From positions 1-22,297 of the forward strand of contig DDQN01000033.1 of NCBI GenBank assembly GCA_002342685.1: a stretch of 22,297 nt of DNA, given 5' to 3'. The DNA comes from Vibrio sp. UBA2441. GTDB lineage: Bacteria > Pseudomonadota > Gammaproteobacteria > Enterobacterales > Vibrionaceae. The position numbers were made by a program, and so were the translations under genes. Below the pieces are notes generated by a model. It was not told where the DNA came from and searched no databases. It saw only the letters and a program-made list of their open reading frames with translations. Shown in pieces: positions 1 to 7,451 of the stretch. Numbering within the stretch: position 1 is the stretch's first letter; the number at the start of each line of letters is the position of its first letter.

Positions 1-210
1 AACCAGATTCCGGATATTTCGTTCCTCAATTCCGGAATGACAAATTCACATTTAGTAATCCGGCTATCGGTCACCCATAATCCTATCACCCATCACCCAT
101 CATATTCGTGATATCTCTCATTTTAATCCTGTCGTCTCTTTTACCTGACCCAAATTTACCATTACAATAGTCTCTATTACGTAGCAAAAGAATATTGAAA
201 GGATACCACT
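1..210. repeat. Repeat-like intergenic stretch upstream of the small lipoprotein gene
   Basis: No gene is visible here. The sequence holds a perfect 10-bp palindrome attccggaat (29-38) and three copies of tcacccat (71-78, 86-93 and 93-100, the last two overlapping by one base). This mix of a CCGGAAT palindrome and short CCCAT repeats looks like a dispersed intergenic repeat remnant, but only one copy lies in the window, so that is inference. The last 15 bases before the gene contain its ribosome binding site, gaaagga. Confidence 0.3.
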
Positions 211-540
211 ATGAAAAAGCTTGGATTTATCGTACTTGTGCCATTGTTAATGATGGGCTGTTCAGCAAGTAATACTCAGCAAGACAACTATATGGATGCT
301 TCTTTTGAGCTATGTAACACTGAAGTTGACGTGTATTCAGTCAGTGACGATGGTCGTGTCAGAATTATCTGTGCTGATGGTTCGAAGTTCACCATGGATA
401 GTGAAGAAACACTCGAAATCATGCGTGATATCAACATCGATTATTGTACAGGCGAAGGTCTTTCAAAGTTTAATGAGAGCCGCCGTTATTACTCTTTTAA
501 GTGTAAGTCCGGAACCACATTAAGCATCAATAAAGAATAG
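211..540 (+). CDS. Small cysteine-rich lipoprotein of unknown function
   Basis: This encodes a 109-residue protein that I do not recognise as a named family. The N-terminus is a lipoprotein signal: a Lys-Lys start, a hydrophobic core and a lipobox-like LMMGC with the lipidated cysteine at residue 17. The mature part has four further cysteines at 35, 54, 79 and 98. They form two pairs with identical spacing of 19 residues, and both pairs are followed by a glycine-containing turn (CADGS and CKSGT). This suggests two copies of a module of about 44 residues, each perhaps with one disulfide. The protein is probably anchored to the periplasmic side of a membrane. The ribosome binding site gaaagga lies 9 bases before the ATG. 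It stands alone and converges on glyA across a shared terminator. The gene call is secure; the function is unknown. Confidence 0.8.
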   Translation: MKKLGFIVLVPLLMMGCSASNTQQDNYMDASFELCNTEVDVYSVSDDGRVRIICADGSKFTMDSEETLEIMRDINIDYCTGEGLSKFNESRRYYSFKCKSGTTLSINKE

Positions 541-551
541 CATCGAATGTA

Positions 552-590
552 AAAAAGCGGTCAGACCTTAGTAAGGTCTGACCGCTTTTT
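552..590. terminator. Bidirectional Rho-independent terminator
   Basis: A perfect 19-base inverted repeat (552-570 and 572-590) starts with A5 and ends with T5, so it forms a GC-rich hairpin with a U-tract when read from either strand. It sits between the convergent lipoprotein gene (+) and glyA (-) and can stop both. Confidence 0.93.
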
Positions 591-608
591 ATATAAGGTT
601 TATTTTTA

Positions 609-1859
609 TTAAGCGTAAACTGGTAAACGCTGACAAATATCCAGTACTTTCTGCTTAGTCGACTCTATGACTTTCTCGTCATTGATATTATCCAGCACAT
701 CACACATCCAGCCAGCAAGAGCCTTAGCATCTTCTTCTGTAAATCCGCGACGCGTAATAGCAGGTGTACCAACACGAATACCCGAAGTAACAAACGGGCT
801 GCGAGGGTCATTTGGTACTGAGTTTTTGTTCACCGTAATATTTGCAGAACCGAGTGCTGCATCAGCTTCTTTACCGGTAATGCCTTTATCGATAAGGTCT
901 ACAAGGAACAAATGGTTTTCTGTCGAGCCTGAAACGATATTGTATCCGCGAGCAATAAACTCCGCTACCATCGCTTTCGCATTAACAACAACGCGCTGTT
1001 GATAAGCTTTAAACTCAGGTTCCATTGCTTCTTTAAACGCGACGGCTTTACCAGCAATAACGTGCATCAAAGGGCCACCCTGACCGCCAGGGAATACCGC
1101 AGAATTCAGCTTCTTATACATATCCTCACCAGCATTGGAAAGAATAAGTCCGCCACGAGGTCCCGCCAGCGTCTTGTGCGTTGTAGTGGTAACAACATGA
1201 GCATGTGGCAGTGGTGTTGGATATACACCTGCTGCGATAAGACCCGCTACGTGTGCCATATCAACAAATAAGTACGCATCTGCTTTATCCGCTATCTCAC
1301 GCATACGAGCCCAGTCAACAACCTGAGAATACGCAGAGAAACCACCGATAATCATTTTCGGCTTATGCTCTAAAGCAAGGGCTTCCATTTCGTCATAATT
1401 GATCTGACCCGCTTCATCAATGCCGTAAGGAATAACATTATAATGCTTGCCGGAAAAGTTTACCGGAGAGCCGTGAGTCAAGTGACCACCATGAGCAAGG
1501 CTCATACCTAAAACCGTATCTCCCGGATTCAGTAGTGCCATATAAACAGCACTATTTGCCTGTGAGCCCGAGTGAGGCTGAACATTGGCATACTCACAGC
1601 TAAACAACTGACAAGCACGATCGATCGCTAATGCTTCCGCTTTATCTACATACTCACAACCACCATAGTAACGCTTGCCCGGATAGCCTTCGGCATACTT
1701 ATTGGTTAACTGAGTACCCTGAGCTTCCATAACTCTTGGGCTTGTGTAGTTTTCTGAAGCGATAAGCTCAATATGCTCTTCCTGGCGAAGAGTTTCTTCC
1801 TGAATTGCAGCATATAACTCTGCATCGTAATCAGCGATGTTCATGTCACGCTTTAGCAT
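609..1859 (-). CDS. glyA: Serine hydroxymethyltransferase
   Basis: This cytosolic PLP enzyme converts serine and tetrahydrofolate to glycine and 5,10-methylene-tetrahydrofolate, the main source of one-carbon units. The 416 residues nearly match E. coli GlyA (417). The PLP lysine is Lys229 in VVTTTTHKTLAGPRGG. Also visible are the family motifs LIASENYTS near residue 32, YAEGYPGKRYYGG near 55, and FVDMAHVAGLIAAG near 198 with the PLP-ring aspartate. The start is ATG with the ribosome binding site aggag seven bases upstream. It is monocistronic: a strong terminator follows it, and its long upstream region carries PurR- and MetR-type sites. This matches the control known for E. coli glyA (repressed by PurR, activated by MetR). 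Confidence 0.98.
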   Translation of the reverse strand: MLKRDMNIADYDAELYAAIQEETLRQEEHIELIASENYTSPRVMEAQGTQLTNKYAEGYPGKRYYGGCEYVDKAEALAIDRACQLFSCEYANVQPHSGSQANSAVYMALLNPGDTVLGMSLAHGGHLTHGSPVNFSGKHYNVIPYGIDEAGQINYDEMEALALEHKPKMIIGGFSAYSQVVDWARMREIADKADAYLFVDMAHVAGLIAAGVYPTPLPHAHVVTTTTHKTLAGPRGGLILSNAGEDMYKKLNSAVFPGGQGGPLMHVIAGKAVAFKEAMEPEFKAYQQRVVVNAKAMVAEFIARGYNIVSGSTENHLFLVDLIDKGITGKEADAALGSANITVNKNSVPNDPRSPFVTSGIRVGTPAITRRGFTEEDAKALAGWMCDVLDNINDEKVIESTKQKVLDICQRLPVYA

Positions 1860-1915
1860 CTGTATCTCCTGACTCAGATAAACTGAAAATTACTTAAAAA
1901 ACACATTAAATCCAT

Positions 1916-1931
1916 ACGCAAACGTTTTCGT
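1916..1931 (-). promoter_or_regulatory. PurR operator for glyA
   Basis: The sequence acgcaaacgttttcgt closely matches the enterobacterial PurR operator consensus (acgcaaacgtttncgt type). It lies in the glyA leader about 57 bases before the start codon. From the likely -10 element it sits near +20, a position suited to repression. PurR control of glyA is established in E. coli; here it is inferred from the match. Confidence 0.85.
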
Positions 1932-1950
1932 CTGCGTTATAAGTGGCCAT

Positions 1951-1956
1951 ATTCTA
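1951..1956 (-). promoter_or_regulatory. Likely -10 element of the glyA promoter
   Basis: On the minus strand this reads TAGAAT, 5/6 to consensus. The hexamer 17 bases upstream (TTTCTG) is a poor -35, as expected for an activator-dependent promoter. A start near 1944 would put the PurR box near +20 and the two MetR-type boxes near -63 and -85. Confidence 0.45.
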
Positions 1957-2000
1957 CATAATTTGAATTACGTCAGAAAGGTACTTATTAAATTTAATCA

Positions 2001-2035
2001 TGCAATTTCTTCATATTCCATTTGAAATTGGTTCA
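2001..2035 (-). promoter_or_regulatory. Two MetR-type boxes upstream of glyA
   Basis: Box 1 at 2023-2035 is tgaaattggttca, a perfect match to the MetR consensus TGAA-N5-TTCA. Box 2 at 2001-2013 is tgcaatttcttca, with one mismatch. Their centres are 22 bp apart (about two helical turns), so both would face the same side of the DNA. E. coli glyA is known to be activated by MetR through two upstream sites. These boxes also lie upstream of the divergent yitT-like gene, but the glyA assignment is more likely. Confidence 0.7.
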
Positions 2036-2184
2036 TACATTCCGATTTTACACAGTGTCAACTTACACCTTTACACTCTGTAAAACGTAGATTACATACC
2101 TTACCTTTAAATTACCTCTCCAAGCTACCGAAATTAACAGTTTTTATCTAATATTCTCGCTATTCTCTACGACATAATCGAAAC

Positions 2185-2787
2185 ATGATGGAAAAACATT
2201 CAACCAAAGAAGACTGGATAGCGATACTGACGGGCACATTTTTAACCGCTCAGGGATTGTTTTTTCTGCAGTCCGCCAACTTACTGACTGGAGGCACAGC
2301 TGGTTTAGCGTTGTTATTTAGTCAGTTTGTGCCTTTAACATTTGGTGCACTCTATTTTCTTTTAAACTCCCCATTCTACTTACTGGGCTGGAAACGATTT
2401 GGAACAAAGTTTGCGGTAACGAGTGCTATTTCCGGCGGCTTGGTGTCTATCTTTGTCGATCACCTAAGTTTAGTCATTAGTTTAGAGTTTGCTAACTCCA
2501 TTTACTGCGCGATTGCAGGAGGGTTATTAATGGGGCTAGGTATGCTCATTTTGTTCAGGCATAAATCCAGCCTTGGCGGCTTCAATGTATTCTGTTTAGT
2601 CGTTCAGGATAAAACTGGCATTTCTGTGGGTAAAACTCAGATGATGATCGACTGCTCAATATTGATTGCGTCCTTCTTTTTTGTCTCACCAAGTATTATT
2701 GCCGTTTCCGTATTAGGTGCTGTCATTCTCAATCTTGTGTTGGCGATGAATCATAAGCCGACGAGATATAAAGTGACCTATGGCTGA
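2185..2787 (+). CDS. YitT-family membrane protein
   Basis: This 200-residue integral membrane protein has about five hydrophobic segments. The N-terminal region carries the motif SANLLTGGTAGLALL (residues 30-44), typical of the YitT_membrane / DUF161 family. A second conserved patch, HKSSLGGFNVFCLVVQDKTG (residues 126-145), occurs in the same family. The molecular function of these proteins is not established; a transport role has been guessed. It lacks the C-terminal soluble domain (DUF2179) found in Bacillus YitT-type members. Start is ATG at 2185, immediately followed by a second ATG; neither has a strong ribosome binding site. It is divergent from glyA. The M20 gene follows in the same direction after about 100 bp, so co-transcription is possible but not shown. 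Confidence 0.85.
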   Translation: MMEKHSTKEDWIAILTGTFLTAQGLFFLQSANLLTGGTAGLALLFSQFVPLTFGALYFLLNSPFYLLGWKRFGTKFAVTSAISGGLVSIFVDHLSLVISLEFANSIYCAIAGGLLMGLGMLILFRHKSSLGGFNVFCLVVQDKTGISVGKTQMMIDCSILIASFFFVSPSIIAVSVLGAVILNLVLAMNHKPTRYKVTYG

Positions 2788-2885
2788 TTCACAACGATAA
2801 CAAAACCAGAACAGAAAAATCCTATTGAATTAACCGAAAATTGGGTATACAAGTACTTTATTCAGTGACTTGTTACCCTTTTTTT

Positions 2886-4031
2886 ATGACTACAGATTCG
2901 GAAAATAACATTAAGTTCGACGCAGTTTCATTTCGAAAGAAATTGCACCAACATCCTGAGCTTTCAGATTGCGAATTTAATACTGCTCAATATATTTACG
3001 CGCAACTCGTCTCATTTGGTTATACACCTCAGAAAGGCATTGGCGGCAATGGACTAGTCTGTGTCGCAGACAGCGGAAAGAAAGGCCAGACAACCCTATT
3101 GAGAGCCGATTTCGATGCCTTGCCTATTCAAGAAACAGCCACTCATAAACACATTTCGGTAAATAAAGGCGTAATGCATGCCTGCGGGCATGATGGACAT
3201 ACTGCCACACTGCTTATCGTAGCTGAACAATTATCCCAAACACCGCCAGAGTCAGGCAAAATATTACTTTTGTTTCAGCCCGCCGAAGAAACAGGTACTG
3301 GTGCAGCAGCAATGCTAAAAAACGACTGGCTTAAAAACCAGCACATAGATAACGTATTTGCTTATCACAATCTACCGGGCCACTCTGCCGGCACCGTCCT
3401 GATAAAACCGGGTACTTTTGCCTGTGCTTCAACTGGTGTGGCTATTGAATTTATAGGAAAGACATCACACGCCGCTCGTCCTGAAAATGGTATCAGCCCG
3501 GCCAACGCCATGATAGATACCATTCAGTACCTACAAGATATGCCAGCGAATAACCACGATGGATTTAGTCTGGTCACTATTGTACATGCAAGGTTGGGGG
3601 AAGAAGCCTTTGGCGTATCACCCGGTTACGCTAAAGTGATGGCAACGCTAAGAAGTGATTCGAACACACTCTTTTCAAAGATGAAAACGGACCTCCAGCA
3701 AATGCTAGCAAAGTTAGAGATGGATACCGATATCAAGGTAAGCCTAAAGTGGGACGAGCCATTTAACGCTGCAGTGAACTCTAAGCCTCATAGTAGAATC
3801 GTAAAAAATCAAGCCAAGTTGCTGGGATTAACGCTCGAAGAAATGCAACAACCAATGCGCTGGTCAGAAGATTTCGCCGAGTTTTTATTAACATGGCCCG
3901 GTGCGCTTTTCTGTATTGGTAGTGGAGAGTCTCATCCGCAATTACACAACCCTGATTACGACTTTCCAGACGATATACTTGAAACGGCCAGCGACCTGTT
4001 TCTGGCGATTGTCCGGCACCTGCATCAATAA
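2886..4031 (+). CDS. M20D-family metal-dependent amidohydrolase
   Basis: This 381-residue enzyme of the M20D amidohydrolase group (hippurate hydrolase, N-acyl amino acid and IAA-conjugate hydrolase types) probably cleaves an amide bond in an N-acylated amino acid or similar compound. The N-terminal FRKKLHQHPELS is the family signature. Metal ligands are visible in HACGHDGHTATLL and in the PAEETGTGA motif. HNLPGH and SHAARPENGISP are the next conserved blocks, and a late WSEDFAEF supplies the bridging region. The true substrate cannot be read from sequence. I chose ATG 2886 because the family signature then starts at a normal distance from the N-terminus; a TTG at 2841 in frame would add 15 unrelated residues. 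Neither has a clear ribosome binding site. A terminator follows the stop directly. Confidence 0.85.
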   Translation: MTTDSENNIKFDAVSFRKKLHQHPELSDCEFNTAQYIYAQLVSFGYTPQKGIGGNGLVCVADSGKKGQTTLLRADFDALPIQETATHKHISVNKGVMHACGHDGHTATLLIVAEQLSQTPPESGKILLLFQPAEETGTGAAAMLKNDWLKNQHIDNVFAYHNLPGHSAGTVLIKPGTFACASTGVAIEFIGKTSHAARPENGISPANAMIDTIQYLQDMPANNHDGFSLVTIVHARLGEEAFGVSPGYAKVMATLRSDSNTLFSKMKTDLQQMLAKLEMDTDIKVSLKWDEPFNAAVNSKPHSRIVKNQAKLLGLTLEEMQQPMRWSEDFAEFLLTWPGALFCIGSGESHPQLHNPDYDFPDDILETASDLFLAIVRHLHQ

Positions 4032-4063
4032 AAAAGACACGGCTATAACCGCCGTGTCTTTTT
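4031..4063. terminator. Bidirectional Rho-independent terminator
   Basis: Inverted repeat aaaaagacacggc (4031-4043) / gccgtgtcttttt (4051-4063) with a 7-base loop and T-tracts in both reading directions. It separates the convergent M20 gene (+) and treC (-). Confidence 0.92.
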
Positions 4064-4086
4064 CTCTAACTAAACCCAAGCCTGTA

Positions 4087-5760
4087 TCAATGCTCTATCA
4101 ATAAAACCTGAGTTTCATACGGCTGAAGTGTGAACGCATGCTCTATACCACTTGATTGTGCATAATTCGACAACAGGCACTGCGCCTTATCCAACGCCAA
4201 TGTCTCAGGCAAGCTTCCACTCGCTTGCACACCGTAAAAGTTATTAATGCAGATCAATGTGTGCTTTTCGTCGCGACGAGCGTAACAAAAAACATGCTTA
4301 TGCTCGGGCAGAAGGTCAACATAATCACCCTCGGTAATTACAGTAGTGCTTTTACGCAACTCAATCAATTTTTGGTAGAAATAGAAAACCGAATCTTGGT
4401 CATCCACGGCGTATGCCGCATTAATCTGTTGGTAATTAGCTGCGATATCCAACCATGGTTCACCCTTTGAAAAACCCGCCTGAGCACCGCTGTTCCACTG
4501 CATGGGAGAACGTGAGTTGTCTCTGGATTTTTGCGCTAATATCTCCAGCATCTCATCACGCCCTACTCCCTCCTGATTAACCATAATATCGTACATATTG
4601 GTGCTTTCAACATCCCGATATTGAGAGATATCCGTATAGTTCGGATTCGTCATACCTATCTCTTCCCCTTGATAGATATACGGTGTTCCTTGCATTAGGT
4701 GAATCGATGCCGCCAACATTTTTGCCGACTCCACTCTAAATTGCTGATCATTACCCAATCGGCTGACAATCCTTGGCTGATCATGGTTACACCAAAATAG
4801 TGCTCCCCAACCTTTACCGTTTAACCCTGTTTGCCAGTGATTAAAAATCTGCTTAAGTTGGATAAAATCAAACGGTGTTTTTGTCCATTTGTCACCATTG
4901 AGGTAATCCACTTTTAAGTGATGGAAATTGAACACCATGGAAAGTTCATTACCTGAAGGTGCCGAGTATTGCTGGCAATGCTCAAGCGTTGTCGATGACA
5001 TTTCCCCCACGGTAACCGAGCCATATTTTTGAAATACTGCTTGGCTAATCTCCTGAAGGTACTCATGAACCTTCGGCCCATCAGTGTAAAAACGACGTCC
5101 ATCACCACTTAAATCATCAGGGAAATCTTGCTGCTTTGAAATAAGGTTGATCACATCTAAACGGAATCCATCCACCCCTTTTTCAGCCCAGAAACTGATA
5201 ATTCGCTTAACTTCATCCCTAACCTTCGGGTTTTCCCAGTTAAGGTCGGCCTGTTCTTTGGCGAACAAATGTAAGAAGTATTGTCCGGTTTGTTCGTCCA
5301 ACTCCCATGCGTTACCACCAAACTTAGACTGCCAGTTATTCGGCGCTTTACCTTCTATAGGGTCCTTCCAGATGTAATAGTCACGATACTTACTATCTCG
5401 ATTACCTAACGCCTGCTGAAACCATTGGTGCTCTGTAGAAGTATGATTGACCACTATATCCATGATAATTCGGATACCTCTGTCATGGGCTTCACTGAGC
5501 AACTCATCAAAGTCGGCCATAGTGCCAAAATCTGGATTAATCGCGTAGTAATCCGAAATATCATAGCCATTATCAATCATCGGTGACTGATATACTGGCG
5601 TTAACCAAATGGCCTCTACACCTAACAATTTTAAGTAGTCTAGTTTCGAAATAATACCTTGAATATCTCCGGTACCTTTATCACCGCTGTCACAGAAACT
5701 TTTCGGGTAAATCTGGTAAATAGTCGCCGTACGCCACCAGGCTTGATCCACAACACTCAT
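4087..5760 (-). CDS. treC: Trehalose-6-phosphate hydrolase
   Basis: This cytosolic GH13 enzyme splits trehalose 6-phosphate, the product of the TreB PTS, into glucose and glucose 6-phosphate. Length is 557 residues against 551 for E. coli TreC. The four GH13 regions are present in order: DIVVNH (residues 101-106), GFRLDVINLI with the nucleophile Asp202, VGEMSS with the acid/base Glu253, and FWCNHDQPR with Asp327. The N-terminal AWWRTATIYQIYPKSF is typical of the oligo-1,6-glucosidase / TreC group. The PTS neighbour favours TreC over oligo-1,6-glucosidase. Start ATG 5760 has AGGTGAG ten bases upstream; an in-frame GTG at 5775 falls inside that site and was rejected. It is the last gene of the tre operon. 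Confidence 0.95.
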   Translation of the reverse strand: MSVVDQAWWRTATIYQIYPKSFCDSGDKGTGDIQGIISKLDYLKLLGVEAIWLTPVYQSPMIDNGYDISDYYAINPDFGTMADFDELLSEAHDRGIRIIMDIVVNHTSTEHQWFQQALGNRDSKYRDYYIWKDPIEGKAPNNWQSKFGGNAWELDEQTGQYFLHLFAKEQADLNWENPKVRDEVKRIISFWAEKGVDGFRLDVINLISKQQDFPDDLSGDGRRFYTDGPKVHEYLQEISQAVFQKYGSVTVGEMSSTTLEHCQQYSAPSGNELSMVFNFHHLKVDYLNGDKWTKTPFDFIQLKQIFNHWQTGLNGKGWGALFWCNHDQPRIVSRLGNDQQFRVESAKMLAASIHLMQGTPYIYQGEEIGMTNPNYTDISQYRDVESTNMYDIMVNQEGVGRDEMLEILAQKSRDNSRSPMQWNSGAQAGFSKGEPWLDIAANYQQINAAYAVDDQDSVFYFYQKLIELRKSTTVITEGDYVDLLPEHKHVFCYARRDEKHTLICINNFYGVQASGSLPETLALDKAQCLLSNYAQSSGIEHAFTLQPYETQVLLIEH

Positions 5761-5788
5761 AAGAAATTCTCTCACCTAAAAAAAGAAG

Positions 5789-5813
5789 TAGAGTGGCCAA
5801 ATGAGCCACTCTA
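5789..5813 (-). other. Intercistronic hairpin between treB and treC
   Basis: Perfect 9-bp arms (5789-5797 and 5805-5813) enclose a 7-base loop. Read on the mRNA (minus) strand, the hairpin is followed by a T-rich run (ttcttttttt) and then the treC ribosome binding site. It could act as a partial terminator that lowers treC relative to treB, or as a 3' stabiliser of treB mRNA. The structure is seen; the role is inferred. Confidence 0.6.
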
Positions 5814-5822
5814 ATTGGGGGG

Positions 5823-7247
5823 TTATGCGCTAGCGACCGCTAATTCGCCTTTTGATTGTGCACGTTTGTAGAAGAACAGCGTTAGGGCAGCGGGTAACAA
5901 GATAGCCACCAACATTGCGATAGAATAAATGGTCCAGTATTGTGGTTGAATAGACAAGATACCCGGAAGGCCACCAACACCAATCCCATTGGCCATCACT
6001 CCAGCACTACCACAGATAGCGGCAGCAACGGCAGAACCAACCATGGCACTCAACATTGGGAACTTATACTTCAGGTTAATACCGTACATTGCTGGTTCGG
6101 TTACACCAAGGTAAGCCGATATTGCCGCAGGAACAGAGATGTCTCGTTCGCCATTCTTTCGGCTAATAATAATAATACCTACAACAGCGGATGCTTGAGC
6201 GATGTTAGACAGTGCAATAAGTGGCCATATAGGTGTACCACCCAACTCTTGCATTAACTGAAGGTCTACTGCGTTAGTTGTATGGTGAACACCAGTTATA
6301 ACTAATGGTGCGTAGAAGAAACCAAAGACCATTGCGCCCAGTATTGCAAAGTCACCCGTCATGGCGGCTTTAGCAGCAAAGGCAACACCATCACCAATAG
6401 TACGGCCAATTGGACCAATCAAAGAGTGCGCTAATACCACTGAAACTATAATCGAAACAAAAGGAACCACAACCAAATACAAGTATGATGGAACAATACG
6501 TTTAAGATTTGTCTCAATAAAGGCTAAAGCCACACCAGCCAACATAGCAGGGATAACTTGAGCCTGATAACCCACCTTCTCAATGACAAACAGTCCAAAG
6601 TCCCAAACCTGAGGCACCTCTTTACCTATCGCGTAAGCATTCATTAACTGAGGAGAAACCAGTGTAACCCCCAATGTAATACCCAGAATGGGTGTTCCAC
6701 CCAGTTTCTTCACCGTAGACCAGCAAACACCAACAGGAAGGAAGAAGAAAATCGCTTCGCCAATCAACCACAAGAACGAATGCACCGTTGCCCAAAACTG
6801 ACTGATTTGCGTCAGTGTCTGGCCATCAAACATCCTGATGTCACCAATGACATTTCGAAAACCTAAGATCAAACCACCAGTAATAATGGCAGGCAGAAGA
6901 GGTACAAAAATTTCAGCTAAATGGGAGATACCTCGTTCTAGAATGTTCATGTTCTGACGAGCAGCCAGTTTAGCTTCGTCTTTAGACGCAGAGGTTTTAC
7001 CCGCCATGTCAATCAGCAACTTATACACGTCATCGACTTCAGTACCAATAACAACCTGAAATTGCCCAGCATTGGTAAAACAGCCTTTAACCAAGCTTAG
7101 CCCTTCCAGCCCTTTTACATCGGCCAGCTCTGTATCGTTTAACACAAAACGTAAACGTGTCAGGCAATGACTGACACTCGCAATGTTGTCACTCCCGCCG
7201 ACCAATTCAATAAGACGTGCAATGTCTTTTTTTGCAATCTTACTCAT
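5823..7247 (-). CDS. treB: Trehalose-specific PTS enzyme IIBC
   Basis: This inner-membrane phosphotransferase permease imports trehalose and phosphorylates it to trehalose 6-phosphate. Length is 474 residues, against 473 in E. coli. An N-terminal EIIB domain (about 1-80) holds the phospho-accepting Cys28 in SVSHCLTRLRF. A linker leads to the EIIC domain (about 105-460) with many hydrophobic helices and the motif VITGVHHTTNAVDLQ. No EIIA domain is present, so, as known for E. coli, it should take phosphate from the glucose EIIA (Crr). Start ATG 7247 has GGGTGAG five bases upstream; an in-frame GTG at 7256 lies within that site. The gene lies downstream of a well-defined regulated promoter and precedes treC. 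Confidence 0.96.
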   Translation of the reverse strand: MSKIAKKDIARLIELVGGSDNIASVSHCLTRLRFVLNDTELADVKGLEGLSLVKGCFTNAGQFQVVIGTEVDDVYKLLIDMAGKTSASKDEAKLAARQNMNILERGISHLAEIFVPLLPAIITGGLILGFRNVIGDIRMFDGQTLTQISQFWATVHSFLWLIGEAIFFFLPVGVCWSTVKKLGGTPILGITLGVTLVSPQLMNAYAIGKEVPQVWDFGLFVIEKVGYQAQVIPAMLAGVALAFIETNLKRIVPSYLYLVVVPFVSIIVSVVLAHSLIGPIGRTIGDGVAFAAKAAMTGDFAILGAMVFGFFYAPLVITGVHHTTNAVDLQLMQELGGTPIWPLIALSNIAQASAVVGIIIISRKNGERDISVPAAISAYLGVTEPAMYGINLKYKFPMLSAMVGSAVAAAICGSAGVMANGIGVGGLPGILSIQPQYWTIYSIAMLVAILLPAALTLFFYKRAQSKGELAVASA

Positions 7248-7305
7248 AATTCTCACCCGTTATTCACTCATTAAAGTTTACACCATCAAACCTGACAGCA
7301 CTAAA

Positions 7306-7319
7306 TGGGAACAGTCCCA
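7306..7319. promoter_or_regulatory. TreR operator O1
   Basis: Palindrome tgggaacagtccca, with TGGGA and TCCCA arms. The same 14 bases recur at 7361-7374. This copy lies just downstream of the likely treB transcription start (centre near +10), a roadblock position. It is related to the GGGAAC-GTTCCC operator type known for E. coli TreR. Confidence 0.8.
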
Positions 7320-7328
7320 AAATCTGTC

Positions 7329-7334
7329 ATTATA
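7329..7334 (-). promoter_or_regulatory. treB promoter -10 box
   Basis: On the minus strand this is TATAAT, a perfect -10 hexamer. No good -35 hexamer is found 16-18 bases upstream, which fits a CRP-dependent promoter. It predicts a start near 7322 and a leader of about 75 nt for treB. Confidence 0.65.
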
Positions 7335-7360
7335 GTGCACCAATGCGAGAGCTTATTAAA

Positions 7361-7374
7361 TGGGAACAGTCCCA
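7361..7374. promoter_or_regulatory. TreR operator O2
   Basis: Second identical copy of tgggaacagtccca, here within a longer symmetric context (attaa to its left, ttaat to its right). Its centre is 55 bp from O1 and near -45 relative to the likely treB start, overlapping the -35 region. Confidence 0.8.
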
Positions 7375-7377
7375 TTA

Positions 7378-7393
7378 ATTGAGCAAGATCACA
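7378..7393 (-). promoter_or_regulatory. Likely CRP site for treB
   Basis: On the minus strand the 16 bases read TGTGATCTTGCTCAAT. The first half TGTGA is perfect; the second half TCAAT matches 3 of 5 of TCACA. Its centre is about 63 bp upstream of the inferred start, close to the class I position of -61.5. This fits catabolite control of a PTS sugar operon. Confidence 0.55.
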
Positions 7394-7451
7394 GCACTTT
7401 TTATTTTCAACATGAAAATCAAGGCATTATAAATTCAAAAGAAGAAAGATA

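Noticed and set aside
999..1271. Plus-strand open frame of 90 codons
   Set aside because: It is antisense to glyA, whose coding is beyond doubt.
4156..4470. Plus-strand open frame of 104 codons
   Set aside because: It lies entirely antisense to treC and shows no protein family features.
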